Of a stretch of DNA of 64,000 bases, positions 53,157 through 61,867 are shown piece by piece. The notes under the pieces are model-generated. The model worked only from the letters and a program-made list of their open reading frames with translations. It searched no databases and was not told the origin of the DNA. Where the stretch lies: positions 1-64,000 of the forward strand of contig SBGD01000009.1 of assembly GCA_006226775.1 (NCBI GenBank). The letters run 5' to 3'. The translations under genes were made by a program, and so were the position numbers. Every line of letters starts with the position of its first letter. Within the stretch, counting starts at the first letter, position 1. This DNA comes from Paracoccaceae bacterium (lineage in GTDB: Bacteria > Pseudomonadota > Alphaproteobacteria > Rhodobacterales > Rhodobacteraceae).

Positions 53157-53663
53157 CTAACCCGGATCCTGCTCCGACCGGATATCGCCGATGGTCAGCA
53201 CCGGCGAGGCGTCGATATCGCGGGCATCCAGCATCGCGGCCACCCGCTCGAGCGAGGCGATCAGCTGCGCCTGTTCCCAGTCCTGCAACGCGTTGAAGGA
53301 CTTCACGAAACGCTGCTGCAGGGCATCGGGCGAGGTCTCGACCGCCTTGGCGCCGACCGGCGTGATGATGACATCGGTCTGGCGGCGGTCGCGTTCCGAG
53401 CGTTGCCGGGTGACCATCTGGCGCGCCACCAGCTTGTCGACCAGCGCCGTCACCGTCGCCTGGCTCACCCCCATCTGCGTCGCCAGCGCCGAGGGCGTCA
53501 CGCCATCCGCCGCCTTTGCCGCCACGATCTGAAGCACCCTGAGCTGCGCCGAGGACAGGCCCGCGGCCTGGGCCAGCGACCGCTCGTAAAGCTCGGTCGC
53601 CCGCAGGATGCGGCGCAGGGCGATCAGGCTCTGATCGGTGCGATCGTTGTCGTTTTGCGTCAT
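53157..53663 (-). CDS. MarR-family regulator, EctR-like
   Basis: A 168-residue winged-helix regulator (wHTH about 35-110: GLSSAQLRVLQIVAAKAADG and SALATQMGVSQATVTALVDKL, with the wing SERDRRQTD). It is divergent from the ectoine operon by 216 bp, the position of EctR1 in methylotrophs and many halotolerant proteobacteria, so it probably represses ectABC-ask. The ATG at 53663 is chosen (MTQNDNDRTD). An inverted repeat with 9-bp arms lies 31 bp upstream. Confidence 0.87.
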   Translation of the reverse strand: MTQNDNDRTDQSLIALRRILRATELYERSLAQAAGLSSAQLRVLQIVAAKAADGVTPSALATQMGVSQATVTALVDKLVARQMVTRQRSERDRRQTDVIITPVGAKAVETSPDALQQRFVKSFNALQDWEQAQLIASLERVAAMLDARDIDASPVLTIGDIRSEQDPG

Positions 53664-53694
53664 GACACCCAAGTTGACACCATTTTCCCAATGT

Positions 53695-53727
53695 AATCAA
53701 TCCTTTGGCGGATCATCGGGATTGATT
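53695..53727. promoter_or_regulatory. Candidate EctR-type operator in the ect promoter region
   Basis: Perfect arms AATCAATCC (53695-53703) and GGATTGATT (53719-53727) are 15 bases apart in the divergent marR-ectA spacer. A TTGACA hexamer just before (53674-53679) may be a -35 box. Further down, a TTTTG/CAAAA imperfect repeat near 53806-53829 could be a second site. Confidence 0.5.
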
Positions 53728-53879
53728 TGCCTGGCTAAGCAAAAAACCGTGAAACACTTCGACAATAGCAGCGAAAATGCGCTCAAACCACGCTATAAGC
53801 GAATATTTTGCTTTGAAGGTTGAAACAAAACCGCCGGCTTGTTAGTTAGTCAGTCGAAGCAATGGAGAAGCGAGAACAC

Positions 53880-54413
53880 ATGCCCAAGGATATCTCACAA
53901 CCCCGAACTCCGACGCCCCGTCTGCGCAAACCCGACGCGACGGATGGGGCCGAAATCTGGCAGCTGGTCAGCGAATGCCAGCCGCTCGACGAGAATTCGA
54001 TGTATTGCAACCTGATCCAGGCCGACCACTTCCGCGACACCTGTGTCGTGGCCGAGATGGATGGCGAGATCGTCGGTTGGATCTCGGGGCACATGATTCC
54101 GAACCAGGACGCCTTCTTCGTCTGGCAGGTCGCTGTCAGCCCCAAGGCGCGCGGTCTCGGCCTTGGGCGCAAGATGCTGGCGCATCTGGTGTCGCGCGAC
54201 GAATGCGCCGACGCCGAGGAACTGAAGACCACGATCACCAAGGACAACGACGCCTCATGGGGCCTGTTCCGCAGCTTCGCCCGCCAGGTCGGCGGCGAGA
54301 TCTCGGACGAGCCGCATTTCGAGCGCAAGGCGCACTTCGACGGCCAGCACGCCACCGAACACCTGGTGACGATCGAGCTGCCGGAAGAGCCCAAGCTGCT
54401 CCGCGTCGCCTGA
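53880..54413 (+). CDS. ectA: L-2,4-diaminobutyrate N-gamma-acetyltransferase
   Basis: GNAT-family enzyme of 177 residues, the second step of ectoine synthesis. It has PDATDGAEIWQLVSECQPLDENS, FVWQVAVSPKARGLGLGRKML (acetyl-CoA loop) and KTTITKDNDASWGLFRSFA, all typical of EctA. The start is set at the ATG at 53880, preceded by GGAGAAGCGAG; an ATG at 53862 would add six residues and lacks a ribosome site. It is first in ectA-ectB-ectC-ask. Confidence 0.95.
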   Translation: MPKDISQPRTPTPRLRKPDATDGAEIWQLVSECQPLDENSMYCNLIQADHFRDTCVVAEMDGEIVGWISGHMIPNQDAFFVWQVAVSPKARGLGLGRKMLAHLVSRDECADAEELKTTITKDNDASWGLFRSFARQVGGEISDEPHFERKAHFDGQHATEHLVTIELPEEPKLLRVA

Positions 54414-54452
54414 CCCCATTCCATCACGCACAAAATTCCAAAGGAGGGCTTC

Positions 54453-55751
54453 ATGACTGAGCGCATGACCCAGGACACGACCATTTTCTCCCGCCGCGAA
54501 AGCGAAGCACGGTCCTATTGCCGCGGCTTTCAGACCACCTTTACCGGGGCCAGCGGCTCGATCATGACCAATGACGAGGGGCGCGAATACATCGATTTTC
54601 TCGCCGGCTGTTCGTCGCTGAACTACGGTCACAACGACCCGGACATGAAGGCTGCGCTGATCGAACACATCAGCAATGACGGCGTCGCCCACGGGCTTGA
54701 CATGCACACCGACACCAAGGCCGGCTTCCTGCGCGCCTTCGAGGAGCATATCCTCGCGCCGCGCGACATGGACCACAAGGTGATGTTCACCGGCCCGACC
54801 GGCGCCAATGCCGTCGAGGCGGCGATCAAGATCGCCCGCAAGGTCACCGGCCGCACCAACGTGGTGAGCTTCACAAACGGCTTTCACGGCGTGACGCTGG
54901 GCGCGCTGGCCGCCACCGGCAACGGCTATCACCGCGGCGGGGCAGGGACCGAGCTGAGCGGTGTCACCCGGATGCCTTACGATGGCTACATGGGCGAGGA
55001 ATTCGATTCCTCGAAACTGCTGGCCAAGATGCTGAACGACGCCTCCTCGGGCATGGACGCCCCGGCGGCCATCATCCTCGAGACCGTGCAGGGCGAGGGC
55101 GGGCTGAACGCCGCCAGCCCCGAGTGGATCCGCTCGGTCGCCGAGCTGGCGCGCGAGCATGGCGCGCTGCTGATCGTCGATGACGTGCAGGCCGGCTGTG
55201 GCCGCACCGGCGGGTTCTTCAGCTTCGAGGACTTCGGCATCACGCCCGACATCATCACCATGGCGAAATCCATCTCGGGTTTCGGCCTGCCGATGGGCCT
55301 GGTGCTGGTGCGCCCCGAGCATGACGTCTTCGGCCCCGCCGAGCACAATGGTACCTTCCGCGGCAATACCCATGCCTTTGTCACCGCAAAGGTGGCGATC
55401 GAGAAGTTCTGGGCCGATGGCACCTTTGCCGAACGCCTGAAAGGCCGCGAGCTGATCGTTGTCGAGGGGCTGCAAAGCATCGCCAACCTGTTCGAGGGCG
55501 CCTACCTGAAAGGCCGCGGGCTGATGCGCGGCGTCGATGTCGGCTCGGGCGAGCGGGCCTCCGAGATCTGCGCGCGCGCCTTCGAGAAGGGGCTGATCGT
55601 CGAGACCTCGGGCCCCAATGACGAGGTGGTCAAGATCCTGGCCCCGCTCACCACCCCGGACGAGGTGCTGGTCAAGGGCTTCGGCCTCCTGCTCGAAGCC
55701 GCGACCGAAGTGGCCGAGGCCGGCCCGACCATTCAGATTGCAGCGGAGTAA
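54453..55751 (+). CDS. ectB: Diaminobutyrate-2-oxoglutarate transaminase
   Basis: PLP-dependent class III aminotransferase of 432 residues that forms L-2,4-diaminobutyrate from aspartate semialdehyde, the first ectoine-specific step. Motifs include [20 protein letters not shown], the [11 protein letters not shown] and [15 protein letters not shown] region, and the PLP lysine in [21 protein letters not shown] lies four bases before the ATG at 54453. Full length, no anomalies. Confidence 0.97.
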   Translation: MTERMTQDTTIFSRRESEARSYCRGFQTTFTGASGSIMTNDEGREYIDFLAGCSSLNYGHNDPDMKAALIEHISNDGVAHGLDMHTDTKAGFLRAFEEHILAPRDMDHKVMFTGPTGANAVEAAIKIARKVTGRTNVVSFTNGFHGVTLGALAATGNGYHRGGAGTELSGVTRMPYDGYMGEEFDSSKLLAKMLNDASSGMDAPAAIILETVQGEGGLNAASPEWIRSVAELAREHGALLIVDDVQAGCGRTGGFFSFEDFGITPDIITMAKSISGFGLPMGLVLVRPEHDVFGPAEHNGTFRGNTHAFVTAKVAIEKFWADGTFAERLKGRELIVVEGLQSIANLFEGAYLKGRGLMRGVDVGSGERASEICARAFEKGLIVETSGPNDEVVKILAPLTTPDEVLVKGFGLLLEAATEVAEAGPTIQIAAE

Positions 55752-55756
55752 ACGTC

Positions 55757-56161
55757 ATGATTGTCAGGGATTTCAACAAGATCATCGAGAACGAGCGCAG
55801 CCGTGTGGTGGCCGATGCTGAGTGGACCTCGGTGCGGATGCTGCTGGCCGATGACGGAATGGGCTTTTCCTTCCACATCACCTTCCTCAACGAGGGATCC
55901 GAGCACACCTTCGAGTACAAGAACCACTTCGAGAGCGTCTACTGCATGAAGGGCAAGGGCTCGATCACCGATCTCGCCACCGGCGAGACGCATGAGATCG
56001 TGCCGGGCGTGATGTATGCGCTCGACAAGCACGACCGCCATGTGCTGCGCGCCGAGGAAGAGCTGGTCATGGCCTGCTGCTTCAACCCGCCGGTCACCGG
56101 CAAGGAAGTGCACCGCGAAGACGGATCCTATGCGGCACCGGAGGAACTGGAGGACGCATGA
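55757..56161 (+). CDS. ectC: L-ectoine synthase
   Basis: Cupin enzyme of 134 residues that cyclises N-gamma-acetyl-diaminobutyrate to ectoine. It begins [20 protein letters not shown] and has the metal/substrate motifs [20 protein letters not shown] and [13 protein letters not shown]. It starts five bases after ectB and overlaps ask by four bases (ATGA). No ectD (ectoine hydroxylase) follows, so only ectoine, not hydroxyectoine, is encoded here. Confidence 0.97.
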   Translation: MIVRDFNKIIENERSRVVADAEWTSVRMLLADDGMGFSFHITFLNEGSEHTFEYKNHFESVYCMKGKGSITDLATGETHEIVPGVMYALDKHDRHVLRAEEELVMACCFNPPVTGKEVHREDGSYAAPEELEDA

Positions 56162-57585
56162 CCCATACGGTTGAGAAAATTGGCGGCACCTCGATGTCGC
56201 GGCTCGACGAACTGCGCGATTCGCTGCTGATCGGCGACCGCAAGGGGGCCGACCTTTACGGGCGCATCTTCGTGGTCTCGGCCTTCGCCGGCATCACCGA
56301 CCTGCTGCTCGAGCACAAGAAGACCGGCAAGCCCGGCGTCTACGCCGATTTCGCCAGCGCCGACACCGATCACGGCTGGCACGAGGCGCTCGACCGCGTC
56401 GCCGCCGCCATGATGGCCGCCCATGACCGGGTGCTGGAACACGATGGCGACAAGGCGCGCGCCGCGGAATTCGTCCGCGAACGGATCGAGGGCGCGCGCA
56501 ACTGCCTGATCGACCTGCAACGGCTCTGTTCCTACGGGCATTTCCGGCTCGAGGCGCACCTGATGCAAATCCGCGAGTTGCTGTCCGGCCTGGGGGAGGC
56601 GCATAGCGCGCTGACCGCCACCTTGCTTCTCCAGCGCGCGGGCGTGAATGCCCGTCTGGTGGACCTCTCGGGCTGGCGCGACGAGGGCGACGTGACGCTC
56701 GAAGAGCGTATCACGTCGTCCTTCGAAAGCGTCGATCCGATGATTGAGATGCCGATCGTCACCGGCTATGCGCAATGCTCCGAAGGCCTGATGCGCGAGT
56801 TCGACCGCGGCTATTCCGAGGTGACCTTCTCGAAACTCGCCGCCCTCACCGGCGCGCGCGAGGCGATCATCCACAAGGAGTTTCACCTCAGCTCGGCCGA
56901 CCCCAAGCTGGTCGGCGCCGATGCGGTGCGCAAGCTGGGCCAGACCAACTATGACGTGGCCGACCAATTGTCGAACATGGGGATGGAGGCGATCCACCCC
57001 AAGGCCGCCAAGACGCTGCGCCAGGCCGAGGTTCCCCTGCGGGTGGCCAATGCCTTCGAGCCGGGCGATCCCGGCACGCTGATCGACGACCAGAAGGCCG
57101 AACGCCCGGGCGTCGAGATGGTCACCGGCCTCGACATCATCGCGCTCGAGGTCTTCGAGCAGGACATGGTGGGGGTCAAGGGCTATGACGCCGCCATTCT
57201 CGAGGTGCTGACGCGCCATGACGTGCGGATCGTCTCGAAGGTGTCGAACGCCAATACGATCACCCATTACGTCGATGCCTCGCTCAAGACCATGCGGCGG
57301 GTCGAGCGCGACATCTCGCGGCTCTATCCCCAGGCCGAGGTCCGCTCGCGCACCCTGGCCATGGCCGCGGTGATCGGGCGCGATCTCAACGGCTTGGCGG
57401 TGCTGACCCGCGGGCTCCAGGCGATTGCCGAAAGCGGCCGCGCCACCCTGGGCGCCAGCCAGGGCCCGCGCAATGTCGACACCCAGTTCATCCTCGAGCG
57501 CGAGGATTTGAAACCGGCGATCAAGGCGCTGCACAAGGTCTTCATCGAAGACGCGCAGAAAGCCGAATACCCCAAGGCCGCCTGA
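56158..57585 (+). CDS. ask: Ectoine-specific aspartate kinase
   Basis: A 475-residue aspartokinase of the Ask_Ect branch, which phosphorylates aspartate to feed ectoine synthesis without lysine/threonine feedback. It starts [18 protein letters not shown] (the KxGGTS motif) and contains [19 protein letters not shown] and [23 protein letters not shown]-terminal ACT domains (about 300-470) carry the divergent Ask_Ect pattern. The start overlaps the ectC stop. A strong terminator follows. Confidence 0.94.
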   Translation: MTHTVEKIGGTSMSRLDELRDSLLIGDRKGADLYGRIFVVSAFAGITDLLLEHKKTGKPGVYADFASADTDHGWHEALDRVAAAMMAAHDRVLEHDGDKARAAEFVRERIEGARNCLIDLQRLCSYGHFRLEAHLMQIRELLSGLGEAHSALTATLLLQRAGVNARLVDLSGWRDEGDVTLEERITSSFESVDPMIEMPIVTGYAQCSEGLMREFDRGYSEVTFSKLAALTGAREAIIHKEFHLSSADPKLVGADAVRKLGQTNYDVADQLSNMGMEAIHPKAAKTLRQAEVPLRVANAFEPGDPGTLIDDQKAERPGVEMVTGLDIIALEVFEQDMVGVKGYDAAILEVLTRHDVRIVSKVSNANTITHYVDASLKTMRRVERDISRLYPQAEVRSRTLAMAAVIGRDLNGLAVLTRGLQAIAESGRATLGASQGPRNVDTQFILEREDLKPAIKALHKVFIEDAQKAEYPKAA

Positions 57586-57607
57586 GGCAGGGGGCAGACC
57601 GAAAAGC

Positions 57608-57647
57608 AGAAGACCCGCCGGTGACCGCCTGCGGGTCTTCTTCGGTT
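57608..57647 (+). terminator. Rho-independent terminator of ectABC-ask
   Basis: AGAAGACCCGC (57608-57618) pairs perfectly with GCGGGTCTTCT (57631-57641) around a 12-base loop and is followed by TCGGTTT, 22 bases after the ask stop. Confidence 0.8.
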
Positions 57648-57711
57648 TGAAAATATCCCGGGGGGGAAAGGGGGGCAGCGCCCCCCGAATGTCGGCACGG
57701 TGCCCCCCGCG

Positions 57712-58890
57712 CTACAGCCGGGCCAGAAGCTCCCGCGTCGGCCAGGCATCCGCCGGCATCCCCAGTTCCTTCTGCACCGCCTGCACCGCGTTGCGCGTGC
57801 CCGCGCCGAGGATGCCGTCGATCTCGCCGACGTCGTAGCCCCGCGCCTGAAGCTTGCGCTGCAATTGCTTCATCTCGTCGCCCTCCAGCCCCGGCTCGGG
57901 GGTGCCCGCGTCAAAGACCATCGCCCCCTCCAGCCGGTTGGCGAAATAGGCGGCGGTCAGCACGTAGACGAAGCTCTTGTTCCACTCGAAATAGACGTTG
58001 AAATTCGGATAGGCGAGGAAGGCCGGCCCCTTGCGCCCCTGCGGCAGGATCAGCGCGGCGGGCAGATCGGCGGCGCGACCCTCGCGCACCTTCACCCCCA
58101 TGGCGTCCCAGTCCGCGGCGGCGCGCGGCTGGTCCACGCCGGTCAGCGCCCAGTCGAGGTCGGCGGGCACCGTCACCTCCTGCAACCAGGGCTCGTTCGG
58201 CCGCCAGCCGAGATCGCGCAGCATGTTGGCGCCGGACAAGAGCGCGTCGGGCGCCGAGGTCTTCAACGTCACATGCCCGTCGCCATCGCCGTCGACGCCA
58301 TTGGTCAGGATGTCCTCGGGCAGCATCTGCACCATGCCGATCTCGCCCGCCCAGGCGCCGGTGGTGGTGGCGGGATCGAAATCGCCCTGCTCGTAAAGTT
58401 TCAGCGCGGCAAAGATCTGCGGCCGGAACAATTCCGGGCGGCGGCAGTCATGCGACAGCGTGACCAGCGCGTTCAAGGTGTTGAAATCGCCCTGGATCTG
58501 GCCGTAATCGGTCTCGAAGGCCCAGAAGGCCAGCAGCACCCCGCGCGACACACCGTACTCCTGCTCCATGCGCCGGAACACATCCGCGTAGCGGCGGGCA
58601 TTGGCCTGGCCATTGTCGATCCGGTTCTGGCTGATCAACCGGCGGGCGAAATCGACGAAGGGCATCTGGAACACGCCCTGGCGCTGATCGGCGCGCAGCA
58701 CCGCGCCATCCTGGCGCACCGGGCGGAAGAAGGCATCGACCGTGCCGGGCGCATGGCCCCGTTCCACCGCCTCGGCCTTCAGATCGGCCACGAATTGCGA
58801 AAACGGCCCGCCACAGGGGGTCTGCGCCAAGGCCGGTCCGGCAAGGGCGACAAGACAGGCCAGAACGGGAAGCCCGCGTTGGAAGAGCAT
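57712..58890 (-). CDS. Lytic murein transglycosylase, MltB type
   Basis: A 392-residue periplasmic lytic transglycosylase with a cleavable signal peptide (ends GPALAQ) rather than a lipobox. The MltB/SLT catalytic Glu is in FWAFETDYGQIQGDF. AGEIGMVQMLPEDILTNGV and YPNFNVYFEWNKSFVYVLTAAYFANRL follow, and a C-terminal peptidoglycan-binding domain (about 330-392) has RGYDVGEIDGILGAGTRNAV. It differs from the lipoprotein-type paralogue at 26644 in sequence and anchoring. Confidence 0.93.
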   Translation of the reverse strand: MLFQRGLPVLACLVALAGPALAQTPCGGPFSQFVADLKAEAVERGHAPGTVDAFFRPVRQDGAVLRADQRQGVFQMPFVDFARRLISQNRIDNGQANARRYADVFRRMEQEYGVSRGVLLAFWAFETDYGQIQGDFNTLNALVTLSHDCRRPELFRPQIFAALKLYEQGDFDPATTTGAWAGEIGMVQMLPEDILTNGVDGDGDGHVTLKTSAPDALLSGANMLRDLGWRPNEPWLQEVTVPADLDWALTGVDQPRAAADWDAMGVKVREGRAADLPAALILPQGRKGPAFLAYPNFNVYFEWNKSFVYVLTAAYFANRLEGAMVFDAGTPEPGLEGDEMKQLQRKLQARGYDVGEIDGILGAGTRNAVQAVQKELGMPADAWPTRELLARL

Positions 58891-59015
58891 TAAACAACCT
58901 CGAATTTGATCAGATATTGTGGCAAACTAGCATGGCCCGAAAGCCTTACAAGCGGGTTCACGGCCTTGCGGAGGATTGCATCGATTTTAGCCAGTTTGTG
59001 TCAGCGCCCGGGGAA

Positions 59016-59030
59016 TTAACCGGTTGTTAG
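59016..59030. promoter_or_regulatory. CtrA-like box upstream of the receiver-only gene
   Basis: TTAA (59016-59019), exactly seven bases, then TTAG (59027-59030) gives TTAACCGGTTGTTAG, one mismatch from the CtrA consensus TTAA-N7-TTAA. It lies 78 bases before the start codon of the receiver protein. Recognised by eye only. Confidence 0.35.
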
Positions 59031-59107
59031 GACTTGAGGCCGAAAGTGTTAACAGGGGGCGCAATGACAGGATACGGCTGGAACCGCACGTCATTGAGGG
59101 CTGAAAC

Positions 59108-59485
59108 ATGCACGTTCTTATCGTGGAAAGTAACCCGTCGCTCGGACTGCTCTGGGCGCGGCATCTCGAACGCTTCGGGGTGCGCGTCGTGCTGGCGCAT
59201 ACGCAGGACGCGGCCATCCAGGCCTTGTCGGACACGACATTCGAGGTGATCGTGCTGGATCTCGTGCTGGGCGATGGCTCGGCCCTGGCGGTGTCGGATT
59301 TCGCCTGTTACCGCCAGCCCGAGGCGCGGGTGATCTTTGTCACCAATACCAGCTTCTTCTCGGACGGCTCGATTTTCCAGTATTGCGGCAATGCCGCGGC
59401 CCTCGTGCCCAGTTCAACGCCGCCGGACGATCTGGCGGCGCTGGTGGAACATCACGGCGCCAGGCATCACGCCGCCAGCGGGTAA
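59108..59485 (+). CDS. Single-domain response-regulator (receiver) protein
   Basis: A 125-residue receiver-only protein. The phospho-acceptor Asp51 is present (EVIVLDLVLGDGS), as is the switch Ser/Thr region (VIFVTNTS). The N-terminal acidic pair is reduced to one Glu (LIVESNPSL) and the conserved Lys-Pro near residue 103 reads PSS. It is probably a divergent receiver with altered phosphorylation. It overlaps the convergent hydroquinone-reductase gene by 19 bp. No kinase is nearby. Confidence 0.82.
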   Translation: MHVLIVESNPSLGLLWARHLERFGVRVVLAHTQDAAIQALSDTTFEVIVLDLVLGDGSALAVSDFACYRQPEARVIFVTNTSFFSDGSIFQYCGNAAALVPSSTPPDDLAALVEHHGARHHAASG

Positions 59486-60462
59486 TCCCGGTCGCGGCCA
59501 TGCGGCGCGGCGAAGTCGGTGTCGGGGCCGATCGGCACGATGCGGTGCGGGTTGATGCTGTCGTGGCTGTAGTAATAGTGCCGCACGATATGGTCGAGAT
59601 GCGCCGTCGCCGCCACCCCGGGCCATTGGTAAAGCTCGCGGGTATAGGCCCAGAGGTTGGGATAATCGACCACCCGCCGGCGGTTGCACTTGAAATGGCC
59701 GTGATAGACCGCGTCGAAGCGCAAGAGCGTGGTGAACAGCCGCCAGTCGGCCTCGGTCACCCGCGCGCCCATCAGGTAGCGCTGTTTCGACAGCCGCTCC
59801 TCGAGCCAGTCCAGCGTGTCGAACAGCGGCTCGACCGCGGCCTCATAGGCCTTTTGCGTGGTGGCAAAGCCGCATTTGTAGACCCCGTTGTTGAGCGTGT
59901 CGTAGATCCGCGCATTGACCGGCTCGATCGCCGCGCGCAGGTCTTCGGGCCAGAAATCCGCGGTATTGCCGGTGATCCCGTCGAAGGCGGAGTTCAGCAT
60001 GCGGATGATCTCGGCGCTCTCGTTCGAGACGATGGTCTTGTCCACCTTGTCCCAGAGCACCGGCACCGTCACCCGCCCCGAAGCGCCGGGATCGGCCTTG
60101 AGATAGAGGTCGCGCAAAAAGGGCAGGCCGTAAAGCCGGTCGCCGGTGGCGCCCTCGAAGCCCTCGTCGAAGGTCCAGCCGTCCGAGAGCATGTCGGGAT
60201 GCACCACGGAAAGGCCGATATGATCTTCCAGCCCCTTCAGCGCGCGAAAGATCAGCGTGCGATGCGCCCAGGGGCAGGCATGGCTGACGTAAAGGTGATA
60301 GCGCCCGCTTTCCGCCGGAAAGCCGCCCTTGCCGGAAGGGCCGGGCGCGCCGTCCGGGGTGATCCAGTTGCGATAGGCGGTCTCGCTGCGCTGAAAGGCG
60401 CCGCCGGTCGCGTCGGTGTCGTACCATTTGTCGTGCCATGTGCCGTCGATGAGCAATCCCAT
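59467..60462 (-). CDS. Glutathionyl-hydroquinone reductase (YqjG/xi-class GST)
   Basis: A 331-residue xi-class GST that reduces glutathionyl-hydroquinones using a catalytic Cys: SHACPWAHRTLIFRALKGL. FPILWDK-like VPVLWDKVDKTIVSNESAEIIRML and RYLMGARVTEADWRLFTTLLRFD are typical. The ATG at 60462 (MGLLIDGTW) follows CAGGAGGACACC on its strand, so the longer upstream frame is rejected. It converges on the receiver-protein gene. Confidence 0.92.
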   Translation of the reverse strand: MGLLIDGTWHDKWYDTDATGGAFQRSETAYRNWITPDGAPGPSGKGGFPAESGRYHLYVSHACPWAHRTLIFRALKGLEDHIGLSVVHPDMLSDGWTFDEGFEGATGDRLYGLPFLRDLYLKADPGASGRVTVPVLWDKVDKTIVSNESAEIIRMLNSAFDGITGNTADFWPEDLRAAIEPVNARIYDTLNNGVYKCGFATTQKAYEAAVEPLFDTLDWLEERLSKQRYLMGARVTEADWRLFTTLLRFDAVYHGHFKCNRRRVVDYPNLWAYTRELYQWPGVAATAHLDHIVRHYYYSHDSINPHRIVPIGPDTDFAAPHGRDRDYPLAA

Positions 60463-60626
60463 GGGTGTCCTCCTGTATCTGCCCCATGACATAGCCTATT
60501 CGGCGCCGGGGAAAACGCCGCCCCGCGCGCATCACCTGCGCATGGATGAACACCCCGCGCCGGTCTCTGGCCCGCGCGCCGGGCGCAAGTGGGCGTCACG
60601 GCGGGGAACCCCGCGGGGCGCGCGCG

Positions 60627-61805
60627 CTATTGCAGGTCGGCAAAGGCCGCCTGCATCCGGCGCACCGCCTCTTCGATCCGGGCGCGGGGGGTGGCGAAAT
60701 TGAACCGCAGGAAGCTCTCGCCGCCATGGCCGAAGGTCGGCCCGTGGCTGACCGCGATGCGCGCGTCGCGCTCGACCCGGTGCAACAGCGCGTCATGGCC
60801 GATGCCGGTGCCGGCGAAATCGACCCAGGCGAGGTAGGTGGCCTCCAGCGGCATCGAGCGCACGCCGGGAATGGCGTTCAGGCCCGCGTCCAGCAGCTTG
60901 CGGTTGCCATCGAGATAGGCAAGCAGCGCGTCCAGCCAGGCGGCACCGCCGGGGGAATAGGCGGCCTCGATCATCTGCATCCCGAAGGCATTGGCCGAGA
61001 TGCCCAGCGCCCGAAGCTTGCCCGCGAATCGCGCCCGCAGCGCGTCGTCGGGGATGATCGCATGGCCCACGAGGTGGCCGGCGATATTGAAGGTCTTGGT
61101 GGTCGCGCCCAGCACGATCAGCCGGTCGCGCAGCGAAGGATCGGCGCGGTCCATGGTCAGAAACTCGGCGCCCGGAAACACCAGGTCCTGGTGGATCTCG
61201 TCCGATACCAGGATCAGGTCGTGGCGGCGGCAGAAATCGCCCACCGCGCGCAATTCGTCGCGCGTCCAGACCCGGCCGCCGGGATTGTGCGGCGAACACA
61301 AAAGCAGCACCTTCTCGCGCCCGGTCATGCGGCTGTCCCAGGCGCCGAAATCCATCTGGTAGCGCCCGTCGACCTGGGCCAAGGGCAGTTCCACCGCCCG
61401 CCGGTCGGCCGAGCGGATCACCCGGCCAAAGGCGTGATAGACCGGCGACATGACGACGATGCCGTCGCCGGGCTGCGAGAAGGCCTCGATCACCACCGCG
61501 ACGCCATTGACCACGCCGGGGGTGTAGTGAATCCAGCGCGGCTCGATCTCCCAGCCGTGACGCTCGCGCATCCACCATTGCACCGCGGCATTGGTGTCTG
61601 CCGGATCGCCGAAATAGCCGTAGACCCCATGTGCCACCATCTCTTCCAGCCGCACCTGCACCGGGGCAGGGGGGCGGAAATCCATGTCCGCCACCCACAT
61701 CGCCAGCCCGTCGTCGGGCGAGACGCCGTAATTGGCCTGCATGTTGTCCCACTTCATGGCGTGGGTGCCGCGGCGGTCGATGATTTCGTCAAAGTCGTAG
61801 GACAT
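60627..61805 (-). CDS. PatB/MalY-type cystathionine beta-lyase (PLP C-S lyase)
   Basis: Class I/II PLP aminotransferase-fold enzyme of 392 residues, of the MalY/PatB family, which cleaves cystathionine or cysteine S-conjugates. It begins MSYDFDEIIDRRGTHAMKWD (family-typical), has WVADMDFRPP, SPHNPGGRVW, the PLP lysine in GATTKTFNIAG and a C-terminal arginine in FLRFNFATPR. The ATG at 61805 is chosen. Downstream of ptsP by 62 bp on the same strand. It could be a methionine-synthesis or a degradative lyase. Confidence 0.9.
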   Translation of the reverse strand: MSYDFDEIIDRRGTHAMKWDNMQANYGVSPDDGLAMWVADMDFRPPAPVQVRLEEMVAHGVYGYFGDPADTNAAVQWWMRERHGWEIEPRWIHYTPGVVNGVAVVIEAFSQPGDGIVVMSPVYHAFGRVIRSADRRAVELPLAQVDGRYQMDFGAWDSRMTGREKVLLLCSPHNPGGRVWTRDELRAVGDFCRRHDLILVSDEIHQDLVFPGAEFLTMDRADPSLRDRLIVLGATTKTFNIAGHLVGHAIIPDDALRARFAGKLRALGISANAFGMQMIEAAYSPGGAAWLDALLAYLDGNRKLLDAGLNAIPGVRSMPLEATYLAWVDFAGTGIGHDALLHRVERDARIAVSHGPTFGHGGESFLRFNFATPRARIEEAVRRMQAAFADLQ

Positions 61806-61867
61806 GGGCGTCGCTCCTTGCCGGGTCGTGCGGCGGGACGCTACCGCATTGATCTGCGGATGCAAGC

